From Nocardioides marinisabuli (GTDB lineage Bacteria; Actinomycetota; Actinomycetes; Propionibacteriales; Nocardioidaceae), in contig NZ_CP059163.1 in assembly GCF_013466785.1 (NCBI RefSeq), positions 2,976,001 to 3,040,000 on the forward strand: 64,000 nucleotides of DNA, read 5' to 3'. Positions 1-7,688 of the stretch are shown here, piece after piece; the first letter of the stretch is position 1; the number at the start of each line of letters is the position of its first letter. The position numbers and the translations under genes were made by a program. A model generated the notes under the pieces. That model was given only the letters and a program-made list of their open reading frames with translations. It did not search any database and was not told the origin of the DNA.

Positions 1-1758
1 CTCGGTATGCAGCGGGTCGTCCGCAGCGACATGCAAGCACTCGCCGACGTCGTCGCCATCGACGCTGCCAGACTTCTCGACGGTCGGACCGCTCAGCAGG
101 TGACGTCCGGTGATCCGACCCATGATTCCCTCGACGAAGTCGTCGCCGCGAGCCTCTCCAGGAACAGAAGCCGGGTCGGCCAGGTCAGGGACCTGACGCC
201 CACCCTGGTCACCCTGACGACCGACACACGGGGTGCACGCGTCCCGGTGCGTGACCCAGCGGGCGACCCGGTGCCCGTGCCGGCTGACCAGGTGCCCGAC
301 GCAGTGCTCGTCACGGCCACTGGGAGCGTCGACTTCGCATTCGCGGTGGGTGAGGGACAGGCCACGCGTTCTGCGCTCGCCAACGCGTCGACCTACGCGT
401 GCTTCAGGCTCGGGTCGTTCGCTGCGGCCCTCGACACGGGTGGTACGCCCGTCGGGGACGTTTTCGACGCGATGGTCAAGGACGCCCTCGGGTTGAACCT
501 CAAGGCCGTCGGATACCAGGGCCTGCTGCGCACGACCCTGGACCTGGGCCAGCTCGCAGCCCGACTCGGCATCGGGTCGCCGCAGGAGCTGGCGTCCCTC
601 GGCGCTGTGCGGGTCGCCGACCTGCTCGATGCCAGTGCTCATGTGCTGGGACAAGAAGGGAACAGCTCCGCCCAGGCCGAGGTGCTCTCCATGGCCCGGG
701 GAGTCACACAGAGCCTCCGTGTGGACGTGGGGCAGATCCTGTCGGTCGGCGACGGCTCGGTGCTCGAGGGCAGGCTCAACGTCGTCGACCTGCTCGGGTC
801 GGTTGCGTTGGGGGTGGGGGCAGTGGTCTCCAACGGCAACAACTTCCTGGACACCGGAGTCGCCTGGTCGACGCCGCACGTCTCGTCGGGGAACATCGAG
901 CTGAGGGCGATCGAGGCGCCGCAGCAGGCATGCGGCACCGTCGGCAGTGCTGTGGCGCGCACGGCGCAGGTCGCCCTCGCCGCAGACCTCGGTTTCACCC
1001 TCCCCAACAAGCTCGGCCTCGGTTCGCTGGGGTCGCTCGACGTCAGCATCCCGACGGATCCGACGAGCAAGAACGGGACGTTGCGCGTGGCTGCAACCCT
1101 GGCGGGCGCCTCCGGCCGGCTCGTCTCGGCGACCTGCGGTGGTGGGACTGCCACGGACCCCGAGGGCATCGGCGTCATGATCGACACGAACCTGCTCACC
1201 ACCGAGGTGTCTCTGCCCTTCCGCCTCAGGGGGACGATCGACACGACGGGCAGCAGCATCCTCCCCGGCACAGTGCTCAACGACCTCCTCAGCTCGCTCT
1301 TCGGACTTCTGGCGACCGTCACCAAGGTCGAGGTGACCTTCGATGTCATGGCTCGCACCTCCGTGGCGTCGTCGACGCCCGGCTCCGTGGCCACCGCGCC
1401 GACCAACTACCTGGTCCCTCCGCGTGACTACTCCGATGTCGAGTCCTCGGCTGCGGGCTCCCCGGTTGCGCTGCCGTCGGCAGGAGTGGTCCTCGATGCG
1501 GCCCAGAGCACCGTCTCGGTGAGGATCAGCACGTTGACCGGCGCCCGGACGAGCACCGTCTCCCTGACCCAGCTGAACCTCGCGCCGATACTGAACGCGC
1601 TGACCTCCTCGGTCATCACCACCTCCACAGCGAGCGTGATCGCCAACGTGAACAAGGCCCTCGTGCCCGTGTCCAGCCTGCTGGGCATCCGGACCGCGGG
1701 CGCCGACCTGCTCGCCGTGACGCCGCCTGTGTGCGGGCACCCCTCGCTGGTCGGCTGA
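1..1758 (+). CDS. TadG-like exported protein, 5' end cut by window
   Basis: The frame is open from base 1, so the gene starts upstream of the window; the first ATG inside it (base 7) lies within a conserved region rather than at a start. The first visible residues (QRVVRSDMQALADVVAIDAA) resemble the segment after the transmembrane helix of TadE/TadG-like pilus-assembly proteins, where a run such as LQNAADAAALAAA is typical. The remaining ~550 residues are rich in Val, Thr, Ser and Gly, with no helix-rich enzyme signature and few Cys, as expected for a surface or secreted protein. Family knowledge: TadG-like proteins are anchored by one N-terminal helix and act with Flp pilus/Tad systems; no other tad gene is visible here. 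Its codon choice looks less strictly G/C-ending than that of the downstream core genes. The function is an inference from the N-terminus only. Confidence 0.55.
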   Translation, partial: LGMQRVVRSDMQALADVVAIDAARLLDGRTAQQVTSGDPTHDSLDEVVAASLSRNRSRVGQVRDLTPTLVTLTTDTRGARVPVRDPAGDPVPVPADQVPDAVLVTATGSVDFAFAVGEGQATRSALANASTYACFRLGSFAAALDTGGTPVGDVFDAMVKDALGLNLKAVGYQGLLRTTLDLGQLAARLGIGSPQELASLGAVRVADLLDASAHVLGQEGNSSAQAEVLSMARGVTQSLRVDVGQILSVGDGSVLEGRLNVVDLLGSVALGVGAVVSNGNNFLDTGVAWSTPHVSSGNIELRAIEAPQQACGTVGSAVARTAQVALAADLGFTLPNKLGLGSLGSLDVSIPTDPTSKNGTLRVAATLAGASGRLVSATCGGGTATDPEGIGVMIDTNLLTTEVSLPFRLRGTIDTTGSSILPGTVLNDLLSSLFGLLATVTKVEVTFDVMARTSVASSTPGSVATAPTNYLVPPRDYSDVESSAAGSPVALPSAGVVLDAAQSTVSVRISTLTGARTSTVSLTQLNLAPILNALTSSVITTSTASVIANVNKALVPVSSLLGIRTAGADLLAVTPPVCGHPSLVG

Positions 1759-1843
1759 GGAGGACCGCGAGACGTCCACATCCCGACGCGAGGCCGCGCT
1801 TCTCCACAAGGGCCTCGGGAGGCGTTCCTCCGGCGGGCCCCGT

Positions 1844-1872
1844 CTCCGACCCTGGTCTCCAGGAGGTCGGAG
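1844..1872 (+). promoter_or_regulatory. Hairpin abutting the yraN start and enclosing its ribosome binding site
   Basis: CTCCGACC (1844-1851) can pair with GGTCGGAG (1865-1872), which ends at the base before the yraN ATG. The Shine-Dalgarno sequence AGGAGG (1861-1866) lies in the loop and at the base of the right arm. This may modulate yraN translation. It is seen by eye only; no folding energy was computed. Confidence 0.35.
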
Positions 1873-2241
1873 ATGACAGCGACAGCAGCGAGCCGGCAGG
1901 CCCTCGGGGCGTACGGCGAGAGGGTGGCGGCGCGCCACCTGGTGGAGCAGGGGATGACCCTGCTCGAGCGCAACTGGCGGTGCCCGGTCGGCGAGGTCGA
2001 CCTGGTGCTCCAGGAGGGCGAGGTCCTCGTGGTGTGCGAGGTGAAGACCCGGGCGGGTGACGAGGGCGGCTCGCCGCACGAGGCGGTGACCCCCGCCAAG
2101 CTGGAGCGCCTGCAACGCCTCGGCGAGGAGTGGCAGGTGGCGCGCGACGTGCGTCTGCCGGAGGTGCGGGTCGACCTGGTCGCGGTCCGGCTGGCCGCGA
2201 AGGGCGCCGCCGAGGTCGAGCACGTGCGGGGGCTGGTCTGA
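1873..2241 (+). CDS. yraN: YraN family protein (UPF0102)
   Basis: A 122-residue protein of normal length for the YraN/UPF0102 family, a restriction-endonuclease-like fold of unclear role that often precedes the ComM-type ATPase and dprA. Visible family pattern: GAYGERVAARHLVEQGM near the start, then RNWRCPVGEVDLVLQ and VVCEVKTR, which carry the D...E-x-K residues of a PD-(D/E)XK-like core. The start is chosen because AGGAGG lies six bases before ATG. The stop overlaps the ATG of the next gene by one base (TGATG), indicating translational coupling with yifB and dprA. Confidence 0.9.
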   Translation: MTATAASRQALGAYGERVAARHLVEQGMTLLERNWRCPVGEVDLVLQEGEVLVVCEVKTRAGDEGGSPHEAVTPAKLERLQRLGEEWQVARDVRLPEVRVDLVAVRLAAKGAAEVEHVRGLV

Positions 2242-3839
2242 TGCCGTTCGCGACCGCCCGGACGGTGTCGCTGCACGGCGCCGTCGGGCACCTCATCCAC
2301 GTGCAGGCCGACGTCTCGCCGGGCCAGGTGGGCACCACCCTGGTCGGGCGGCCCGACATCGCCATCAGCGAGGCCCGCGACCGGGTGCGGATGGCCATCA
2401 TCAACTCCGGTCTCGGGTGGCCGGCCACCAAGCGCATCACGGTGCTGCTCTCCCCGGCGGACCTGCGCAAGCGCGGCACCCACTTCGACCTGGCCATGGC
2501 GCTGGCCGTCCTGGCGGCGGACGCGGTGATGACCGAGAGGTCGCTCGAGGGCTGCCTCTTCGTCGGCGAGCTCACCCTCGACGGCGGGCTGCGGCCGGTG
2601 GCCGGCGTGCTGCCGATGGTGCTGGCCGCCCGCGAGGCCGGCATCCACACCGTGTTCGTGCCCGAGCCGCAGGCCGCCGAGGCCGCGATGGTGCCCGGCA
2701 CCACCGTCTTCGGGATGCGCTCGCTGCGCCAGGTCGTCGCCCAGCTGTGCGGGCAGGAGGTGCCCGACGCGCCCCCCGTCGCCTCGTCGTCGGGGGCCAG
2801 CCTGCTCTCCTGGCGCGGCTCCGACCGCCGCGACGAGGCCGACATGTCCGACCTGATCGGCATGGCCGACGCGCGGTACGCCGCCGAGGTCGCCGCCGCG
2901 GGCGGTCACCACCTGCTGCTGCAGGGGCCCAAGGGGTCGGGCAAGACCACGCTCGCCGAGCGCATCCCCACGATCCTGCCCGACCTCGAGCCGGAGGAGT
3001 CCCTCGAGCTGACCGCCATCCACTCGTTGGCCGGCGTGCTCGACCCGAGCCGGGGCATGCTCACCCGGCCGCCGTACTCGGCGCCCCACCACGACGCCAG
3101 CAAGGCCAGCATCGTCGGCGGCGGCAGCGGTCAGGTGCGCCCCGGCGAGCTCAGCCGCTCCCACTGCGGCGTCCTCCTCCTCGACGAGTTCCCCCTCTTC
3201 CGCGCCGACGTCATCGAGGCGCTGCGCGAACCGCTCGAGAACGGCGAGATCACCGTCGCCCGGGCCGAGGAGCTGGTCACCCTGCCGGCCCGGGGGATGG
3301 TCGTGCTGGCCGCCAACCCGTGCCCCTGCGGCGACTTCCGTGCCGATGCCGGCGCCAACCGGTGCTCGTGCCGCGACACCGTGCGCCGCGACTACCGCCG
3401 CAAGGTCACCGGCCCGGTCACCGACCGCATCGACATCACGCGCCAGGTCGACCCGGTGCGACCCCACGAGCGGCGCGACCCCCTCGCCGTGCGCGAGACC
3501 TCCGCGATCGTGCGCGAACGCGTCGCCCGCGCCCGGCGGCGCCAGGCCGAGCGCTACCGCGGGTGCACCTGGCGGCTCAACTCCCAGGTCCCCGGAGCCG
3601 CACTGCGCGAGAGCTGGCCGCTGCGCGAGGACGGGCAGGCGATGCTCGACAAGGCCCTCTACAACGCCGAAGTGACCAGCCGCGGCGCCGTCCGGGTGCA
3701 CCGGCTGGCCTGGTCGGTGCTCGACCTGCTGCCCGACGTCGACGCCGAGCGGCGACCGGGCAAGGACGAGGTCGACACGGCGCTGCGGCTGCGGTCCGGT
3801 GACCCCCTGATGCTGAGCGTCCTCGAGCGGGGTGCCTGA
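2241..3839 (+). CDS. YifB/ComM-family Mg-chelatase-like AAA+ ATPase
   Basis: A 532-residue protein of usual family length. The N-terminal ~165 residues form the ChlI-like domain (begins TVSLHGAVGHLIHVQADV). The AAA+ core carries Walker A GPKGSGKT at about residues 229-236 and Walker B GVLLLDEF at about 310-317, followed by the cysteine-containing ANPCPCGDF segment and a Mg-chelatase C-terminal helical domain. The related Gram-negative protein ComM is a branch-migration helicase that helps integrate DNA during natural transformation; a similar role here is inferred. The ATG at 2241 overlaps the yraN stop; a longer upstream extension in this frame is arginine/glycine-rich shadow sequence and was rejected. 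Its own stop overlaps the dprA start. Confidence 0.92.
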   Translation: MPFATARTVSLHGAVGHLIHVQADVSPGQVGTTLVGRPDIAISEARDRVRMAIINSGLGWPATKRITVLLSPADLRKRGTHFDLAMALAVLAADAVMTERSLEGCLFVGELTLDGGLRPVAGVLPMVLAAREAGIHTVFVPEPQAAEAAMVPGTTVFGMRSLRQVVAQLCGQEVPDAPPVASSSGASLLSWRGSDRRDEADMSDLIGMADARYAAEVAAAGGHHLLLQGPKGSGKTTLAERIPTILPDLEPEESLELTAIHSLAGVLDPSRGMLTRPPYSAPHHDASKASIVGGGSGQVRPGELSRSHCGVLLLDEFPLFRADVIEALREPLENGEITVARAEELVTLPARGMVVLAANPCPCGDFRADAGANRCSCRDTVRRDYRRKVTGPVTDRIDITRQVDPVRPHERRDPLAVRETSAIVRERVARARRRQAERYRGCTWRLNSQVPGAALRESWPLREDGQAMLDKALYNAEVTSRGAVRVHRLAWSVLDLLPDVDAERRPGKDEVDTALRLRSGDPLMLSVLERGA

Positions 3840-4975
3840 TGCGGGTCTGGCAGGACGACCGCCTCGCCCGTGTCGCGCTCTCGCGCATCGTCGAGCCCGG
3901 CGACCCGCGGCTGCTGGCCAGCATCAGCAGCATCGGCCCCGTCGAGACGCTGCAGCAGCTCGCCGACAGCCACCCGGACCTCGCCGAGCTGCAGGCCGAG
4001 ACGCAGGCCCGCAGCGGTGGCCTCGAGCCCGAGCGCATCCTGGCCATCGCCGCCCGCCAGGGCATCCGGTTCGTCACCCCCGCCGACGACGAGTGGCCCC
4101 ACCAGCTGGCCGACCTCGAGCAGCCCCGGGTGCAGGGACGCGGGGGAGTGCCGGTGGGGCTGTGGGTGCGCGGACCGCAGCGCCTCGACACCCTCGCAGG
4201 GTCGGTGGCGGTCGTCGGCGCCCGCACCGCCACCGGGTACGGCGCCTCGGTCGCCGGTGACATCGCCGCCCAGGTCGCCGGGGCCGGGCGTCCGGTGGTG
4301 TCCGGGGCCGCGTTCGGGATCGACCAGGCCGCGCACCGCGGAGCCCTCGGCAGCGACGGGTCGACCGTCGCGGTGCTGGCCTGCGGTGCCGACCGGATCT
4401 ACCCCGAGGCGCACCGCGACCTCATCGAGCACCTCGCCACCCGTCACGCCGTCGTCTCCGAGGCGCCACCCGGCTGGTCGCCGATGCGGATGCGCTTCCT
4501 GAGCCGCAACCGCCTGATCGCAGCGCTGACCAGCGGCACCGTCGTGGTCGAGGCCGCACTGCGCAGCGGGGCGCTGAACACCGCCAACTGGGCCCACCAG
4601 CTCAACCGGCCGGTGATGGGGGTGCCCGGTCCCGTGACCTCGGCGCAGTCCCAGGGGGTGCACCAGCTGGTGCGGGTCGGGGCAGCGGGGCTGGTGACCA
4701 CCGGCCCCGAGGTGCTCGAGATGGTCGCCGAGTCGGGGCAGCACCTGCTGGAGGTCCCGCGCGGGCCCGAGACGACCCGCGACCGGCTCGACCCGGTCGA
4801 CCGCCAGGTCCTCGACGCGGTGCCGGTCTCGCGGGCCGTCCCGAGCGTCTCGATCGCCCGCACCGCCGGCATCGGCCCGGGGACGACCGACGCCGTCCTG
4901 GTGCGGTTGCAGGAGGCCGGGCTGGTGCGCAGCGACGGCCACGGGTGGCGGCTCGCCGGGCTGGCTCTGCCGTGA
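3839..4975 (+). CDS. dprA: DNA-processing protein DprA (Smf)
   Basis: A 378-residue DprA. The Rossmann-like core includes SVAVVGARTATGYG (about residues 122-135), VVSGAAFGIDQAAHRGAL, VAVLACGADRIYP and FLSRNRLIAALT. The last ~65 residues form the winged-helix DprA_WH domain. DprA binds incoming single-stranded DNA and loads RecA in transformation; many non-transforming actinobacteria keep it. ATG overlaps the preceding stop (TGATG), completing a coupled yraN-yifB-dprA operon. Confidence 0.95.
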   Translation: MRVWQDDRLARVALSRIVEPGDPRLLASISSIGPVETLQQLADSHPDLAELQAETQARSGGLEPERILAIAARQGIRFVTPADDEWPHQLADLEQPRVQGRGGVPVGLWVRGPQRLDTLAGSVAVVGARTATGYGASVAGDIAAQVAGAGRPVVSGAAFGIDQAAHRGALGSDGSTVAVLACGADRIYPEAHRDLIEHLATRHAVVSEAPPGWSPMRMRFLSRNRLIAALTSGTVVVEAALRSGALNTANWAHQLNRPVMGVPGPVTSAQSQGVHQLVRVGAAGLVTTGPEVLEMVAESGQHLLEVPRGPETTRDRLDPVDRQVLDAVPVSRAVPSVSIARTAGIGPGTTDAVLVRLQEAGLVRSDGHGWRLAGLALP

Positions 4976-4991
4976 GCGCCCGCCGGCTTCC

Positions 4992-4997
4992 TAGACT
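4992..4997 (+). promoter_or_regulatory. Candidate -10 element (TAGACT) of a leaderless xerC transcript
   Basis: TAGACT fits the actinobacterial TANNNT -10 pattern and ends six bases before the xerC ATG, so transcription would start at or next to the start codon. No Shine-Dalgarno sequence precedes the ATG. Confidence 0.5.
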
Positions 4998-5003
4998 CCG
5001 GGC

Positions 5004-5948
5004 ATGGCCGACGACGCGCAGCAGGAGGCAGACGCGCTGCCCGAGGCCCTCGCCCGGGTCCTCGGCGACTACGAGCAGCACCTCGCCGTCGAGCGCGACC
5101 TGACCCCGCACTCGGTGCGCGCCTACGTCACCGACGTGGCCGGTCTCCTCGAGCACGCCCGACGGCTCGGGCTCGACGACGTCGGCCGCCTCGACCTGCG
5201 CACCCTGCGCAGCTGGCTGGCCCAGCAGCAGAGCCTCGGCAGGTCGCGCACCACCATCGCCCGGCGCGCCACCGCCGCCCGCGTCTTCACGGCCTGGCTG
5301 GCGCGCACCGGCCGCGCCGAGCAGGACGTCGGGTCGAGCCTGGCCAGCCCCCGGGCCCACCGCACGCTGCCGGCCGTGCTGCGCCGCGACGAGGCCGACG
5401 AGCTGATCCGCGCCGCCACCGACCTGGCCGACGACGGCAGCCCGGTGGGGCTGCGCGACGTGGCGATGTTGGAGCTGCTCTACGCCACCGGCATCCGGGT
5501 CGGGGAGCTCGCCGGCCTCGACGTCGACGACGTCGACCGCGAGCGCAACGTGGTGCGGGTGCTGGGCAAGGGCCGCAAGGAGCGCAGCGTGCCCTTCGGG
5601 CGCCCGGCCGCGCGGGCGCTCGACTTCTGGACCCGCCACGGCCGCCCGCAGCTGGTCGTCGAGGGCTCGGGGCCCGCGCTCTTCCTCGGGGCCCGGGGCG
5701 GGCGCATCGACCAGCGGGCGGTGCGCACGCTGGTGCACAAGCGCATCGCCGAGGTGCCCGGCGCCCCCGACATCGGTCCGCACGGCCTGCGCCACACCGC
5801 CGCCACCCACCTGCTCGAGGGCGGGGCCGACCTGCGCTCGGTGCAGGAGCTGCTCGGCCACGCCTCGCTGGCCACGACCCAGCTCTACACGCACGTGACC
5901 ACCGACCGGCTGCGAGCGGCGTACCGCCAGGCCCACCCGCGCGCCTGA
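5004..5948 (+). CDS. xerC: Tyrosine recombinase XerC
   Basis: A 314-residue tyrosine recombinase. The N-terminal SAM-like core-binding domain occupies about residues 15-105. The catalytic domain carries the full residue set: Arg165 (ATGIRVGEL), Lys189 ([10 protein letters not shown]), His260 and Arg263 ([12 protein letters not shown]), His286 ([11 protein letters not shown]) and nucleophile Tyr295 (LYTHV). It is expected to act with XerD at dif to resolve chromosome dimers. Position after dprA matches other actinobacteria. The start follows a TAGACT -10 element without a Shine-Dalgarno sequence. It converges on the M23 gene, and the gap between them is entirely a palindromic repeat. Confidence 0.92.
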   Translation: MADDAQQEADALPEALARVLGDYEQHLAVERDLTPHSVRAYVTDVAGLLEHARRLGLDDVGRLDLRTLRSWLAQQQSLGRSRTTIARRATAARVFTAWLARTGRAEQDVGSSLASPRAHRTLPAVLRRDEADELIRAATDLADDGSPVGLRDVAMLELLYATGIRVGELAGLDVDDVDRERNVVRVLGKGRKERSVPFGRPAARALDFWTRHGRPQLVVEGSGPALFLGARGGRIDQRAVRTLVHKRIAEVPGAPDIGPHGLRHTAATHLLEGGADLRSVQELLGHASLATTQLYTHVTTDRLRAAYRQAHPRA

Positions 5949-6038
5949 CCGCGACCCGGCGCCACTTCACCACCGAGTCGGCGCCAGTTCGCGGAACTGG
6001 CGCCGACTCGGTGAGGAACTGGCGCCGGCTCGGGGTCA
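5946..6038. repeat. 93-bp near-palindrome spanning from the xerC stop to the M23 peptidase stop
   Basis: The + arm (5946-5990) begins with the TGA of xerC and the - arm (6038-5994) begins with the TGA of the M23 gene. By direct comparison the two 45-base arms match at 40 positions, separated by a 3-base loop. The innermost 20 bp (5971-5990 with 5994-6013) pair perfectly. Each arm contains a 22-base step beginning CGA(C/G)CCGGCGCC, and the second step begins CGAGTCGGCGCC, so the element shares period and first half-unit with the 22-bp arrays at 20.4, 32.3, 33.4 and 35.0 kb. It could work as a bidirectional terminator; no T-run follows. Confidence 0.85.
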
Positions 6039-6734
6039 CAGGAGCGCAGCAAGGCTGGTCAGGACGGCTCGGTAGGGGGTGTCGTACGACGGTGGCGCGA
6101 CGCTCGGTGCGAGCGGGGCGGCTGGACCGAGCGGGGTGAGCGGGGTGGTGGTCCACAGCGGCAGCAGGCGGACCGGGCCCGCGCCGACCAGGCGCAGCGG
6201 GTCGAGGTACTGCTCGCTGGCCGCGCCGGACTCGATCCAGCCCCAGTGCAGGCACACCCGGGGCACGCAGTGGGACGGCGCGACCTCCAGGCGCCCCACG
6301 ACGTCGCCGGCGACCACCGCCTCGCCGACGGCCAGGCTCGCCGCCACCGGCTCGTACGTCGTGCGGGTCGCGCCGTGGGAGACCACCACGACGCCGCGGC
6401 CGGCGACCCGCCCGGTGAAGGAGACCTCGCCGTCGAGCGCGGTGCGCACCGGCTGGCCGGCGCGCCCGAGCAGGTCGACGCCTCGGTGGCCGGCCGCGTA
6501 GGGGGAGGCCGGCGCGTCGAAGGTCTCGACCACCTCGGGCTCGGGACGCAGCGGCCAGACCCCCTGTGCCCGCGGCTGGCCCGGCGCTGCCGCCGGGGCG
6601 GCCACGGAGGAAGGGGGCTCCGCGGGCTCGCCGGGTGCGGGCGACCAGGGTGAGGCCGACGGGCCCAGTGCAGCGACCAGGAGCAGTCCGGGGAGGCCGG
6701 TCAGGAGCAGGGCGGGAGAGGGCATGGCCGGCAT
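6036..6734 (-). CDS. M23-family peptidase-like secreted protein
   Basis: A 232-residue protein with an N-terminal hydrophobic signal segment (about residues 7-25), a Pro/Ala-rich linker and a LytM/M23 domain from about residue 60. The first zinc ligands are present in HRGVDL (His83, Asp87). The usual HxH motif reads CLH (Cys161, His163), so one metal ligand is replaced by Cys. Family knowledge: M23 enzymes cut peptidoglycan cross-bridges, and variants with altered ligands may be non-catalytic regulators of other hydrolases. The gene lies on the opposite strand to xerC and shares the palindrome with it. Start ATG at 6734; a second in-frame ATG lies three codons later. Confidence 0.8.
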   Translation of the reverse strand: MPAMPSPALLLTGLPGLLLVAALGPSASPWSPAPGEPAEPPSSVAAPAAAPGQPRAQGVWPLRPEPEVVETFDAPASPYAAGHRGVDLLGRAGQPVRTALDGEVSFTGRVAGRGVVVVSHGATRTTYEPVAASLAVGEAVVAGDVVGRLEVAPSHCVPRVCLHWGWIESGAASEQYLDPLRLVGAGPVRLLPLWTTTPLTPLGPAAPLAPSVAPPSYDTPYRAVLTSLAALL

Positions 6735-6845
6735 CCTGTCGCCGACCGGAGCGCCCTCGGGCCCCGCGGGCCTCTGCTGGGGACATCGGCTCCGGTCAGG
6801 GCTGCTGTGGACGTGACCTGGCGACCCGGCCCGTCCTGCCCGGGC

Positions 6846-7520
6846 TCACACGCGCCGGAGCAGGTCCTCCATGCGACCGATCTCCGCGGTCTGGCTCACG
6901 GCGATGTCGGCCGCCAGCTCGCTGACGCGGAGGTCCTCACCCTCGACGGCGACGTGGTCCACCATGTCGAGCGCCCCTTCGTGGTGCCCGATCATGCCCT
7001 CGAGGAAGAGCCTGTCGAACTCCGGGCCGTCGCTCGTGGCCAGCTCCTCCATCTCGGTCTCGGTCAGCATGCCGGCCATGCCGTCGTGGCCGTGTGCTGC
7101 GTGGTCCCACGACTCCGCGTCCTCGACAGCGCGCGGCACGTCCATGCCACGTTCGTCCAGCCAGGCGGCCATGCTCATGATCTCGGGGCCCTGGGCGGCG
7201 CGGATGCGCTCGGCGAGCGCGCGGACCTGAGGGCTCGCCGCCCGCTCCCCGGCCAGCTCCGACATCTCGAGCGCCTGGGCGTGGTGAGGGATCATCATCT
7301 GCATGAAGGCCACGTCCGCGTGGTTCCACGGGTCCTCGGCGCTGATGTCGTCGGGATCGACCAGCGCCGTCGGGTCGCCGGGCCCTCCGGGCCGGACGAC
7401 GGGCGCCGACGAGCCGGCCGGCTGCTCGTCGCCGGCCGGGCCGCTGCACGCAGAGAGCCCCAGGACGACCACGAGGGAGGCCGCGGCCAGGACGGGACGG
7501 GGGACACATGCACCACTCAA
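6846..7520 (-). CDS. DUF305 lipoprotein
   Basis: A 224-residue protein starting at TTG 7520, chosen because AGGAGAAG lies a few bases upstream and because this start gives a clean lipoprotein signal ending in the lipobox LSAC (Cys25). The DUF305 domain is ferritin-like and shows two duplicated histidine/methionine motifs: FMQMMIPHHAQALEM and FLEGMIGHHEGALDM. Family knowledge: DUF305 proteins often occur with copper resistance or multicopper oxidases and bind metal in the periplasm or at the membrane; a metal role here is inferred. It is divergent from the LVIVD-type secreted protein, and a TGCA-rich inverted motif lies in the shared promoter region. Confidence 0.85.
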   Translation of the reverse strand: MSGACVPRPVLAAASLVVVLGLSACSGPAGDEQPAGSSAPVVRPGGPGDPTALVDPDDISAEDPWNHADVAFMQMMIPHHAQALEMSELAGERAASPQVRALAERIRAAQGPEIMSMAAWLDERGMDVPRAVEDAESWDHAAHGHDGMAGMLTETEMEELATSDGPEFDRLFLEGMIGHHEGALDMVDHVAVEGEDLRVSELAADIAVSQTAEIGRMEDLLRRV

Positions 7521-7573
7521 GGGTCTTCTCCTGCGGCTCGGGCCCGGGATCGTGAGGTCCGCTGCCTCACCTT

Positions 7574-7596
7574 CCTGCAATGCACGAACGTGCAGG
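7574..7596 (-). promoter_or_regulatory. 23-bp TGCA-rich inverted motif, site A
   Basis: On the - strand the site reads CCTGCA, 11 bases, TGCAGG, with an inner TTCGTGCAT. It lies about 53 bases upstream of the DUF305 TTG and about 92 bases upstream of the divergent LVIVD gene. The same layout recurs at 56863-56885 and 57935-57957 with matching inner bases and a similar GTGAGG-like tail, so it is probably an operator or promoter element for an unidentified regulator. Confidence 0.5.
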
Positions 7597-7688
7597 TAGC
7601 AGCCTCTTCCGGACGTCTCGCGGGCCAAGGTACGACATCCGTGGCGGTGCGCAAGCCCGCCTCCGTCACCGACGAAAGGGCCTCCTCC

